Shown here piece after piece: positions 53,208 to 64,000 of a stretch of 64,000 nt of DNA. Both the position numbers and the translations under genes were made by a program. Below the pieces are notes generated by a model, which saw only the letters and a list, made by a program, of their open reading frames with translations, ran no database searches and was not told where the DNA came from. Positions within the stretch are counted from its first letter, which is position 1; each line of letters begins with the position of its first letter. Source of the DNA: Stachybotrys elegans (taxonomy: Eukaryota; Ascomycota; Sordariomycetes; Hypocreales; Stachybotryaceae); the NCBI GenBank assembly GCA_020746835.1, contig JAGPNK010000022.1:310001-374000 (forward strand). The letters are read 5' to 3'.

Positions 53208-54923
53208 ATGGCATTCATAACTGTGGATAGCAGCCGTCTGTACGCGCTCGCATTTAGTGGTCTTTTTATCATTTTGTTTGTCGTGGCCTTGTTCCATCCA
53301 TTATTCCTACGTTTCTCAAAGCCTGTTGCTGTCTTCATCAACAGGGCTCTTTTCTATACACCACTTCTTCATCGACATAGGTTCTTCGGTCCATGGACAA
53401 CAGCTGAGTTCGTGGTTCAATCCGGCTACGTTATCGCAAATCTTGTATCAATTTCATTTAATGCATCCTCCGTCTCCATGGCTTCGCTTTGTGCAGGTAG
53501 ACTGGCATTGTTTAACATGATACCCCTATTCCTGAGTCCTGATTTGGCCTTCCTCGCCGACAGTCTCGGGCTGCCTCTCAGGGTTTTTCGAAAGGTGCAC
53601 TGCTCGTCAGGGGTCATGACGATGATGATGACTCTCGTACATGTTTGCCTAATGGCATTCCAGAAAAGAGCACAGGATCTCTACACGTTGTTGGCAGGTG
53701 CATTTTTACCCAATCGCCTAACCTATTTTACTCATTTATGTAGGGCGGACTTGCAATACTGCTTGCGGTAGTGCTATCAGCTCGACTTCTCCGCAAGATG
53801 CTCTACGAAGGCTTTCTCCGAATTCATCAAGCACTAGCAATCTTTGCTGCTTCTTTGATATGTCGACATTTGCTGGCTGTTCCCGATTTTTCCTGGTTAT
53901 ATCTTTATGTCTATGCAAGTGTGGCCTGCTGTCTTAATATTTTCTATCTAGCACTCACGTTGTATCGAAACGTGGCCAGGGGGAAACCTTTTCCCCGTGC
54001 ATCTCTCAAATCCCAGGGAGGAGGCACAACAATTATTGTGGACCTGCCACGACCAGTCCATATCGACGCTGGGCAGTACGTGAATTTATGGATTTGGGCT
54101 CCCAAAATAAGCTTTTGGACATGTATGCAAAGCCACCCGTTTACGGTAGCTTCTTGGTCGCCTGATGGCCAGGTCAGGTTGGAGCTGTTTGCCAAGTCTC
54201 GCAGAGGCCTGACTTCAAAGATGACTGGTACTCCACAGACTGATACTTCAAACGTCCCTTGGTTGAAGTGTTTAGCCTTTTTTAGTGGCCCACACGGATC
54301 TCGAATTGATATATCGGACTATAAGTCAGCAATTATGGTAGCAAGCGACTACGGTATTGTTGCAATGTTACCATTCCTCCAAAAGTTCGTTTATGGCTAC
54401 AAATTCTTCACCGGGCGCATTTGCCGGATCCATATAATATGGCACATAAAGACAAGTGGTCTCCCGGCCATACAACACATCCTTAATCAGTACCTAGGCG
54501 ATGCTGAGCTGAGAAGTGTATGTTTATCTGGTTTCTAAAGCTATAACTGACATATTCTGTAGGTTCTACAATTATCGGTGTTCAAAGAGAGCGACACAAG
54601 GATGAACTGGGTTGGATCCCATGGGCGTTTGAGTGTCTTAAATGAGGCACCAACAATCTCGGAAATCTTTCTGGAGGAGATAAATGGGGATTTTGTCACG
54701 CACTCTGACCAGGACGAGAGTTCCCAGCAGGTAGACAAGTTTATAGCAAATCCCGCTAAGCTTCTGGTACTCGGTAAGGCAATCCAGGCCCCGATATTTC
54801 CCTCCTCGCTGATATACCATAGTATCTGGTACCGGTGAGCTCCGAGACAGAGTGAGGAAGGAAGTCCGGAAGCATTTATACGAGGATATGGAACTGAGGG
54901 AATTGGATTACCAAATACAGTAA
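53208..54923 (+). CDS. ferric-reductase-like transmembrane protein (FRE family)
   Basis: Start ATG 53208. Three later junctions are clear: introns 54518-54562 and 54774-54822, with the first intron beginning at 53698. Its acceptor is ambiguous: the TAG at 53743 breaks the frame, the TAG at 53771 keeps it, giving 515 aa but losing a short hydrophobic stretch. Features: several TM helices with the paired His of a haem-binding core (VFRKVHCSSG, then LRIHQALAIFAASLICRHL), the FAD motif HPFTVAS, and an NAD-domain end KLLVLVSGTGELRDRVRKEV. The usual GPYG is GPHG here. Such proteins reduce Fe(III) or other acceptors at the plasma membrane using NADPH. Neighbours do not indicate a siderophore cluster. 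Confidence 0.8.
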
Positions 54924-55700
54924 CAGCTGTGTCGTATAGTAAATACACTCAATAAACCTTGCCTACGAACTCTGCTGAGGATTGCCCCCGATCGCAATAA
55001 CAGCGTATTGTGATACAGTAATTATAGCTTCTTAATGCGATGAAACACGCCGTACATTTAACGCAACCAACAAAGCATACGGCTACCAGCATAAAATACA
55101 CAGTCACATAGGACTCAACCTTGCAATGTTGTCTACAAAACGCAGCCCCTCTTCTCCGTGCAGCTTGCATTTCAAACTGGGTCTCTATCCTGAGCTTCAC
55201 TTCCAAGCCACATCTCTGTAATGGAATCTGGCGAGGGTGCCCTTGCCCTCGAAATGTGAATCACTTTGGGTTTACCTATTCGGCGGTACTGAATGGTAAA
55301 GGCACTACGCGGATGTTCAATGGATTGGAAAACGCCCGGCCTTTCCTCCCCTTCCAGATTCTGATCAACACGTCGCATGTAATTCCAAAGAAAGCACATT
55401 GCAACTGGCCATGCAGGTGTGTAAATGTATGTGTATTTCGCAGCCGGCATATATATTTGTACCCGATGGGTGGATCCTCGTACCTCCTTTTTGGCGCCGG
55501 AGCCTACCAAAGACCTGATTAAGAAGGCGGAATTGGCTGTAGTTCCCATTTGTCACAACACACACAACAGCCAAAACTGCATCCGAAAATTCCAAGGTCA
55601 TGCCACATCACGTGGCCCACACTTTATGTAAAGCGCCAACTGAGGGGATCTGTTTTCCAAAGACACAGGCTAATGTGTAGCGAGTAAATACTTCCCTGCA
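54924..55700. other. intergenic, nothing recognised
   Basis: Frames of 85-133 codons overlap on both strands (54949-55631) with no family signature. Upstream region of the GH12 gene. Confidence 0.35.
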
Positions 55701-56525
55701 ATGAGGACCTTTGCGATAATAATTCTTCTTGGCTTATCTTACGCGCAAGAACTCTGTGATCAGTTCAGCCACGAGACAAATGACGGCTATGAGTTTAATA
55801 ACAATGCTTGGGGCTTATACTCTGGTCACGGATCCCAGTGTACCTATATCGATGGCGCTGACTACAGTGGTGTAGCCTGGCGCAGCGCTTGGTCTTGGTC
55901 TAACAGCCAGGACAGTGTTAAGGCATTCCCCTACTCTGGCCGCCAGCTTCCCATTAAGCGAATTGTGAACCAAATCTATAGCTTACCAAGCACAGCTTTA
56001 TGGTCCTACACCGGGAGTAATATCCGTACTAATGTTGCCTACGATTTATTTACCTCGTCTAACATGGATCATCCTACAAGCAGTGGGGACTACGAGCTGA
56101 TGATCTGGTACGCCAACTTCCTCTACAGGAAACTGTCCCTAGGGTATCTCTCTGACTCCTAGTCCCAGGTTAGGAAGGATTGGGACCATTTGGCCAATTG
56201 GTCAATCTGTTGGCTCTGTTATGGTTGAGGACATGCAATGGGACCTATGGGTTGGTTATAATGGCGATATGAAAGTATTCACCTTTGTTGCCCCTGAACA
56301 GCGGTACCACTATAGTGGAGATATCCTGCGGTACTTTGACTTCATCTCCAATACACAAGGCTTTCCAGCTGAAAGCCAGTATCTACTAAGTAAGTTAAAC
56401 CCATCCATTGCCTATTACTGAGTTATATCTAAGCCTCTATATTAGCCTTTCAATTTGGAAGCGAATGCTTCACCGGCGACGGAGCGCTCTTCACCTGCCA
56501 CAACTTCTGGGCCGAAGCTCACTAA
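55701..56525 (+). CDS. secreted GH12 endoglucanase/xyloglucanase
   Basis: Three exons, 55701-56107, 56169-56389 and 56446-56525, introns 61 and 56 bp, total 236 codons (235 aa, a usual GH12 length). Residues 1-15 are a signal peptide (MRTFAIIILLGLSYA). The mature protein has AWGLYSGHGSQCTY, a Trp-rich strand, SSGDYELMIW with the nucleophile Glu (near residue 132), restored over the first splice junction to WLGRIGTIWPIG, then WDLWVGYNGDMKVFTFVA and the acid/base region FQFGSECFTG. GH12 enzymes cleave beta-1,4-glucan or xyloglucan of plant cell walls, outside the cell. The acid/base strand usually reads GTEPF; here it reads GSECF, so activity may be altered. Confidence 0.85.
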
Positions 56526-57468
56526 AGTTTTCTCTGGAATTATAACATTTATTTCAGATACTAAGATCTGTAGGAAGTCATTATAGCTAGATCATGCCGA
56601 CTCGCTGTATATACCGTGTAAAGTGTATAAACTGGCTGTGAAGTCGGAGCTTTCATAGGTGAGGGCCTTAGAGACTTAGGAGTATATAAGTTAGCAGTAC
56701 TCTAGATAATTCCCCCGCATAGCCGAAGCAGGTCATTTTCCAAGTTGAAATAGCCTTAAAGATACATAGTGAGTGATGCTAGCTGGGGAGGTATATCTAT
56801 GTCATATTCATCGTGCTTAGACTAAACCATAGAATGCATTTCTTAGAATAACAGTCTTAGCAGCAAAGGGCTGCAGCATTGTTTCAGCAATATCACTATC
56901 AGTGAGCGAATAAAACTCGTGAATGGTTGGTTCACAAAGAACCGCATTTGTAAATCGAGATTGGAGAACCAGTATATTATATGGCCTTTGACGTATTGTT
57001 GGCTTGCTGGTCGCGGGCCTATAGCAAAAGGCAATATGTAATGGTATCCTTCTTTGAAGAGTGATTTCACTATTAACCGATGTTGCAGCAGCCATGAAGC
57101 CGGCGGCTGATAGAAGCGGTTGATAATGACTTAATATATATGCTAACCATTACTATAAAGCTAATAGAAGTACTAGAATTCGAGTAATGGTTCTTGCTGG
57201 CATAGATAGGTATATATATACATACGTCCGAGAGCCATAATAGAGAAAACAAGTGTAGAAGCACTATAAACCTACAATTCTAGCTACAGCGCCATAATCG
57301 GCTCTAACTAGAAGTTATGTTACCATCCCTATCCATGTTATCTATACTATACCATGAATTAAAGATCCTACCTTCGTTACCGGTATATATCTAGGTAGTA
57401 TAAATATCAAGATACATAGTAGACAGTTATACTATAGGTATATTAATTCAAGCATTCTTATTCTTGAA
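56526..57468. other. AT-rich intergenic, nothing recognised
   Basis: AT-rich, especially 57100-57470, with TATATATA strings. Small frames only. Confidence 0.4.
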
Positions 57469-59538
57469 ATGGAAAGCTTTTTTATATATCGTAGCATGGA
57501 TGATATCTATGCTGATACGTTATATAATCCAAGCTTGAATATTACTAGTAATAAGCCAACCTTGTCCAAGCAACAGTCACAGACTGTTTTCAGTAACCCA
57601 ACTTTTACGCGAAGAATCCAAGAGGCACAGCTTCACGCGCTGCTTGCGCACACGCACTTTTACGGACAGAAGAAAAGCCCTTTTAAAATAGAAAGTCTGT
57701 TCCTGGAGACGACTAGGCAGTCAGAATGCCCAAGAACTGTATGCCCGAATGTCTTGAACGTAAAATCAACACCCGTCGGTTGGTAATTGCTTAACTACAT
57801 AGACAAATTGCAGGTAGGATAACGCCATGTTCATTTTGATATAAAGGCTTTTGTAATTGACGCTACTAGGTATAACCAGCACACTACATATATGTCCCTA
57901 CAATATTCTAGACAAAAAATAACCATTGGACTGGGAGGGTTAGTAGAGAACAGTTGGAGCTCATGCTTAAATGGATTCATATGTACTACCGGGCCTCAGT
58001 GGGAGGCAAGGGTACTATAAGCTAGTTATGGCGTTTACGGTCGGAAATGGCTGCTGACGCATTGACCACACCTTATTTTGACAACACCATCCACGCCCGG
58101 GTGTAGTGAGCCATGTACCCTGCAGCCATAATGACCCCACTACGTTGACTTGAGAGCAAGAACTACGTCACCCAGCAACTGCAGTACCTGCTTGTACTCG
58201 CTACTCGCACATCTACTATTTCCACTACCGTCATTTGTGACACCTCCACCATCCAAATGCCTACTCAAGTTCAACCTGCTCTTACACATCGCCATGAAAC
58301 CTCCACGTTTGATCATGCACGGCTTCTCCAGCCATATTATTAGCATCTGCCAAACGCCGTAACCCCAGGCTTCTACGGTTCCTACACAGCTACATCATCT
58401 CTACATGGTAGCCACGGAATTTATCCAAGATGCCTAGGCGCCCCTAATATATAGGCTTCTACATTTAGCGTGGAGAGTATTAATGAGAACCAGATCCAGT
58501 GGTGCCAAAGATATCTATTGCTAAGACTGTGCCCAAAGGCGTTCATTCCGACGACTGGCCGATATCTAGGCCCAGCAAAATACAGCAGGCTTGAAATTTA
58601 TACTTGGTTCCAAGGGAAGGCAGTAACTCCGCTAATAATTCTAGCCATGACTCTAGACAATTTCCCTTTTTGTCTTATACCTCATTTGAAACAGACCTAG
58701 AAACCAGCTTTAGAGTAGCTTATTGCCGGTGATCCTGCCGCTACAGGTAGTCATGTTACCCCTAGCAATGCTGCCGCGACTCCCAGAGTCGGCAAGCGTG
58801 TGTCTAGGTTCTGCCGCTTCCGTATCACTTTCGAGGCGACATGCACCCGCTTCTTGGAGCTTTGCGCCAGCCTCAAACCTGACGTAGTAGAATGCACCAC
58901 GCCTGGTACCGACTAAAGACATCGATCCACCCAAACCATCGTATTATTGTGATTCTGACTTACAGTTTCCGTCCCCGTTAGATGTTGCCATCTTGTCCTT
59001 AATAGTATCCAGCACAATGCCTCCTCGACATGCAATGGAACACGCGGAGCCAGCGTTTGAGCATCTTATCTCCTAAAGATAGCCCAACTCCTATCATGGT
59101 GGACAGGATTATGCCGATGTGGATTTAGTGCTGTGGCCACGTTAGCATAAGGGGGCTGGAATGAAAGCGGACGACATCAGGCAGGAGCTGCAAAGGGGGT
59201 CTGACAGGGCTATCCTCCCTGAACCCTCCTTGATCATGACAGTGTCGGCTAGGTTGAGGGCTAGAGCCATCCGCCTGCTCCATCGATTCTGTGAGCATGA
59301 CCAAGGACTGTGCCGTCTGTATCTATTGCCGCTTTTTCTCCAAGGCAGCAGAGTCTCCGGCGGCTCTGAGGCCCCATCACCGTACGAGCATTGTCGCAAA
59401 TCTTGACGTAACCCTCACTTTTGTCTACGGTCATGCATTCAGTGGTTATTCGCAGACAGTGTCGTTACACGATGAGAGAGACTATAAACATTAACACTGC
59501 AGAGTGTCCTTTTGCCTCGTAATCTTTCTACATAACCA
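57469..59538. other. intergenic; unsupported open frames
   Basis: A 105-codon ATG frame at 57469-57786 (+) and several of 60-85 codons at 58140-59494 have no motif, no intron and no promoter pattern I can defend. No repeats recognised. Confidence 0.3.
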
Positions 59539-60187
59539 TTAAACTCCATACCTAGTCTCGAATTTCAACATAGCCCTCTTTTTCAATCTACCTTCCAATT
59601 CTTTCAGAGGCACCCACACCTTACTTCCACTCTTCAGTATGACTTTCACCATCATTTCGCGGTAGCTTAGCTTTACCTTCAATACCGCCTTGATAGAATC
59701 CTTCCCACTTCTCTTCTCCGTGATAGTACGCTTCTTCCTTTCATCGTCCTCTAGAATGATGAGCACAGAAACAGCCTTGGTAGCCATAACTATTTCTGCT
59801 CGGCATATAGGACATAGGACTTTTCGTGGAATGTAAAACTCGGTGCTGTTGCTCTTTTGGCGTATATTAAGGTTCTCCAAACAACGATCGCAGAATGTGT
59901 GCCCGATCTTTCTTTCATCATCCTTAGTGGAACAAAGGGTATAGAGGAAGGTAGATCCTCCAAAACAAATCGGACAGTTGGCGTTCCAGCCGTACTGCAG
60001 AACGAGTTCATGCCTGCTGACATTGCTGGCGCATTTGCCACAGAGATGCTGCAATAGAGTTAGCAAATATATTTTGGAATACAACAAGACTTACCAGTCC
60101 AGAGTTGGACCTGCGAAATATTGCAGCAGTGCCGCCAAGGCTCTCTAAACAGTTGCTGCATTGATTCCGAATGCGGACAGAAGACAT
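59539..60187 (-). CDS. RING-type zinc-finger protein
   Basis: Exons (minus) 60187-60095 and 60048-59539 with a 46 bp intron (GTAAGT donor, GCTAAC branch, TGCAG acceptor), total 201 codons (200 aa). The N-terminus has CSNC and CGKC pairs. A RING-like finger follows: NCPICFGG, a spacer, HTFCDRCLENLN, then VLCPICRAEIV, containing the Cys and His ligands in RING order. The C-terminal 70 residues are very basic (SIKAVLKVKLSYREMMVKVI). RING fingers usually act as E3 ubiquitin ligases by recruiting an E2. The first Cys pairs might form an extra finger. No partner suggested by neighbours. Confidence 0.7.
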
Positions 60188-62391
60188 AATAGAGGTGTGG
60201 AGAGTTGCGAGAAGGAGAGATTCTCAATGACTCTGATTCGGTGGGACTTCGCAATTAATGGAGGCAAGTGGTTGATGGTGAGCCAGAGAACCGGCGGCGA
60301 CCTTTATATAGATGAATCAGGCCCTTCCAGGTCGGATACGGTTATGCGGTCACATGCCCATCTCCAATCTTCTCTCTATTTTTAGGTTCTCTTACATCTA
60401 ACAAATCTCCTCTAATAGCGGCCACTTTCCTCTTCCGGGTATTACTCGTATCACGGTCGAGCCTTGCACTTGGCTCGGTACCCTGTCTTCCTCAACATGT
60501 TGGTCTCCTGCCCCTCCGTCGACACATTCGAGAATCAATACGCGGGGTATGGATGGTGGAAGGGTTTTGCATTGCAGGGACACTTCTGTGGGCCAGTAAT
60601 TCTACTAGCCGAGTTTCGAGGTGACAGTTTCCACTTCGCAGGTGGGTTTTCAGAACAGGCTACCAGCATGAGGGACTTTGTGAATGACGGATACTCCCGA
60701 AACTGTCCATTCGTCACAAGGAAGCATATCATGTACTGTGGAGAGATGGCACGGATGCCCCTTTATTAAACATCTTGTGTGCCGGTCCCCACAGTCAGGG
60801 GTAGGTCACTGCCACCATATCGGTTCATCCCTGCTCAGCTGTCTCGCTACGTCCCCTTCACTCATCCAGCGGCGAGAGCACTGGTGCGTTAGTATGGCCA
60901 CGTCATCACAAGCGGCATGGAAAGCCTTGATAACGTTACTATCTTAAGCTCGAGTCTACCGTACTGACGAACTGTATACTCATTTTGGTTTAGGAATATT
61001 AATGAGTTACTGCATTGATAGAACAATTGACTTATCAAGGCCGCCTTGGCAGCCAGGACATGGGGACTAAGTTCCATCTCTTGCCCACCTAGGTTTGTTA
61101 GAATACAAGGCCACGCAAGTCTAGCATCTAACGCTGCCGCATTTCCCGCCTTTCTCGCTAGGCTTGCATTAACCCTGCCCTAGTTTTCTCGTCTATTGCG
61201 GCTGATTGGGATCATCCCGCCCAACTTATAGAGGCGCAGCTGAGTGCGCTCACGCCAGGGGCAGCTCAAGCGCTCTCGCTGTCTGTGAACATAGGCAGGC
61301 TTAGCAGAGGTGAAGACAAGTTGTATCATCTTGACGCTGGGATGCCCCAAAATAGCATAATAATGAAGGCGCTTTCCTTCCATACATACTCATCAGCTGT
61401 ACCAATGCCCGTCTTCCGATATAATGAGTGGGGTGGACTTAGGATTGAACATTGATGATGCCACCTAATAAGACCTCCATGGAATGAAGGGTCCTGCCTG
61501 TCTGTGCCTAATTTTGGCACTTGCGGTAGGCTTGAAATGGATCTTTGACTTTATAGTAATATGTCAACATCCAGTCTTAGTATGTACTGTATGTATATAC
61601 ATATGTATACAGTCTAGAAAGCCCGACTGGCAGTGGAAACTACTCTGTGCTTGTCTACAAAGACGTGTAATGGCGCCGCCTTATCCAGCATGGTATGCTG
61701 GGCGGTATCTTGTTGCGGACCTTGCTGCGTGCAAATAATCAGGGAGCTTCTGTGACCTACCCTAAAGGCGGCATTAATAATAGTCCATTTGTGGCTTCTA
61801 GTCTATAGGCCAGAAATTGCCTTTTTATACACCCCAAGTAAGTCAGCATATATACTGTACATATGTACAGAGTCGACCGAAACAAGCGTCCGCTTATTTC
61901 ATTCATGAATTCATTGTGGGTACTGACCCTCTGTGCCACATGTGGCTGTAGGCCGTGTAAACACTGTAATCCACATATATTCTTCGAGCCAGCTTTGAGG
62001 TGCAGGCTTTGACAGGAACTGCACCAAGATAGTTTAGGTGTCGTAAGGTTAGTAAGTACCATGTTGGGCATTCTACGCGATCGAGTGTGTTACCTGGGCA
62101 ATCTGCTACGTGTCACGCCATGAGGATGGGGAGTGGATGAAGAGCTTTTGATCTCTCTTGGCTAAAGGCGGGCTTCTTATGGACCAATCTAAGGCGGAAA
62201 TGACTAATAAATCGGCGGAAGCAGCAGAGTGCAGCCTTGCGCTCCTTGTCATGTGGCATTCAAGCCTACGGTGAGGATGTTCATGATGTTTGACCTTGAA
62301 ATTACCGTTGCTCAAGGAAGCATTTCTTTTGCTATCATTCTTTAAGAAGTGGAATATAACTGCCTGTCCAAGCGATTATAACAAGGCCGGT
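60188..62391. other. intergenic, nothing firmly recognised
   Basis: A 101-codon + frame (60464-60769) is Gly/Phe-rich but shows no family pattern. TATGTATA-type strings occur at 61580-61610 and 61850-61870. No RNA gene found. Confidence 0.3.
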
Positions 62392-63089
62392 CTACGCACC
62401 CATGAATCGTTGAGCAAGTGACTGGCCAGCCATACGACCTACTGTGGAACCGCACACCGAAATCGCGAGAGCTCCGATAGGACCGCATGCAATTGTTGCA
62501 GCGATGGAGGCTCCAATCATCCATCCCAACATATCCCCGCCTTGACCCATCGTCTCCTCGAACAAGCCCTTACCAAACTCAGTCCCATTAATATCCCCTT
62601 GACAGAATTTGTAGAACAACTTGCCATCGTTGTAGACCATCACTCCCAAGTTTGAAATGCCATGGGTTCGAATAACCTTAGAGGTATGGCTGATCGCGGC
62701 TGCACCTCGGACTGACTTGCCCAAGGAGACACTGGCGAACTTTTCGATAAGGAGTTTGCCTGGCGGAGTCTTGTGAACAATAGCTACCCCCCCTGGACAC
62801 AAGTTGTTGCGTATCGCCCGTATTTCCCCTTGAGAATTTCGTCTACGACGAGATCTCCTGCGAAAACCATAGAAGTGTCAATTAGAGAGGATTTATCATC
62901 GTCACCGTCTTGCCCAAAGCAGCTATGGCGATACCTGTCAGAAAGCTCGCGAGGGAAATCCTCGATATAGCTATAGCCTCTAGGCGTCGGTCTCGGTGCG
63001 AATACCATCTTCAGTGCGCTTAGAATAGCAGTTAGCTGCTCTGGATACTTCATCATCAGTCGGGTTCTTGATAACTTACTGCTGATCAT
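62392..63089 (-). pseudogene. glycine-zipper membrane protein, frameshifted at a G7 run
   Basis: Two frames form one protein. From ATG 63089: YPEQLTAILSALKMVFAPRP, TPRGYSYIEDFPRELSDRYR, a polar middle and VFAGDLVVDEILKGKYGRYA, then the frame fails in seven G's (C7 at + 62787-62793). The other frame continues at once: VAIVHKTPPGKLLIEKFASV, ISHTSKVIRTHGISNLGVMV and a C-terminal hairpin MLGWMIGASIAATIACGPIG with AISVCGSTVGRMAG. With eight G's the gene has 233 codons. Repeated small-residue spacing (G/A/S xxx G) over two hydrophobic helices is a glycine-zipper pattern, often seen in membrane-inserting proteins. No family is recognised. Confidence 0.5.
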
Positions 63090-64000
63090 ACAGTGTCGTA
63101 TAATATATCAAAAGACTAAGGTTTGATACTGTTTTGATATAACTATTCACAGCAGCGAGCGATGAATCCAGTTAATAAATCAGTAAGCACGAGGGACAAT
63201 TGAACTGAAGCCATGGTGCTCCTCGGCGAGCTTTTTGGTGCCTCGTTGGGCATGAGGAGAAAGCAGTCCTTGATGCCCGAACCTCGACCTCGCATCAGCC
63301 AATAATAGTCACAGCTCTTGCCATGACAGAGTACTTGAAGGTACAATTGGATCATGTTGCAAAGTCAGAAGGGCCAAAAGTCAACCCCGCTATCATTCTT
63401 ATTTAACCAATCCTGCGACTCGAGTATGAATAATTCTATGCACTGTACATGCCAATTTTAGACCATCTTTCAACTACGAACAAAATTAGAGGCAGACACT
63501 CCTTCCAGTCGGCCCTATACATAATAGCGAGAGATATAACATACACAGAAAATGACCGAATCTTGTCATGATCATTATGTTGGTTGCGAAGTTGCCCATA
63601 TTGGAGGACATGGAGTAGTAGAGGCAAACCCCACCAGAGGGCCCATAACATGGAACAAAGAGCGCTTCGGGACGATATATACATCTCGAAACTCACGGCC
63701 GAATCTTACTTGCACTGTACAAAGCCACAGCTGATCCAAAAATAGCCACTCTTGAAAACTGTTGTTGAATGAACAGGCGGACACTCTTTTCGGTTTTGGC
63801 TGTACTTACATAGATAGTGTAGGTATTGTTATTATTAACCAGTTCTAGCCTTGGTCGACCCACTCTACTGAGCAGGACTTAAGCCATAAATATCTCTTAC
63901 TACTCTAGATCTTCTGGCTTCTATATATAGCCGCCACTAAATAATTCTAGTTACATAACGGTGGATGAATTTAAATACAGTGTTACTCGATTTTATAATG
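63090..64000. other. intergenic to window end, nothing recognised
   Basis: Short frames only; AT-leaning after 63850. A gene could begin beyond the window. Confidence 0.35.

Noticed and set aside
57469..57786. 105-codon plus-strand frame with an ATG start
   Set aside because: Lies in AT-rich sequence; no motif, no intron, no homologue recognised, so not called as a gene.
1..64000. tRNA, rRNA, CRISPR and telomere repeats
   Set aside because: Looked for T-loop-like GGTTCGA contexts, rRNA cores, spaced direct repeats and TTAGGG arrays; none found.

Overview
The window is nuclear DNA of a filamentous ascomycete (Pezizomycotina, probably Sordariomycetes). Genes carry short 45-82 bp GT-AG introns with CTAAC/CTGAC-like branch sites. 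The families are fungal: HET, NB-ARC/TPR and NACHT/WD40 receptors, DUF6594-type, Ulp1-like relics, GH12 and GH64. Decayed DNA with RIP-like AT enrichment lies between genes. There are no ribosomal, tRNA or core-metabolism operons. Gene density is low (about 22 genes or recognisable gene remains with good support), and relics are frequent, so this reads as an accessory compartment.

Layout. 1-840 is an AT-rich block. 2.6-4.5 kb holds a Myb/SANT-like protein and 8.3-10.1 kb a degenerate J-domain protein. 10.9-21.9 kb is a receptor-rich stretch: an NB-ARC/TPR gene without a recognisable effector domain, a purine-nucleoside-phosphorylase-like fragment, a small coiled-coil protein, a membrane-anchored gene broken at a 13-base homopolymer, a hydrolase-NB-ARC-TPR receptor, and two decayed coding regions. 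23.0-25.9 kb holds small genes: MADS-like, chromo-like, a PRA1-like Rab-acceptor protein and a stand-alone Cdc25-like phosphatase domain. 27.0-29.1 kb is a HET-domain gene, followed by an Ulp1-type protease pseudogene. 32.6-36.1 kb is a PNP-NB-ARC-TPR receptor, divergent from a DUF6594-type membrane protein. 38-42 kb has a small unknown gene, a mariner-type transposase relic and a GH64 glucanase.

The most striking object is at 42,208-47,038. A 4.8 kb segment is bounded by about 109 bp terminal inverted repeats and contains a single gene, a complete Helo-like/NACHT/WD40 receptor with eight near-identical WD40 repeats. The segment splits another gene: coding sequence of a membrane protein stops at the left repeat and resumes just beyond the right one. 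It looks like a DNA transposon carrying an immune-receptor gene.

47.6-64 kb contains an F-box-like pseudogene, a foldback palindrome with a minisatellite loop, a divergent pair (DUF3723-like protein and a pseudokinase-like protein), a ferric-reductase-like gene, a GH12 secreted glucanase, a RING-type protein and a glycine-zipper membrane protein broken at a G run.

Together, the four receptors (each with a different N-terminus), the HET gene and the receptor fragments suggest an allorecognition or innate-immunity repertoire that is being built, shuffled and lost. The secreted hydrolases and the reductase are typical neighbours in such plastic regions, with no evident shared pathway. Three genes are broken only at mononucleotide runs, which may be assembly errors. 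All splice sites and frame sums were worked out by hand.
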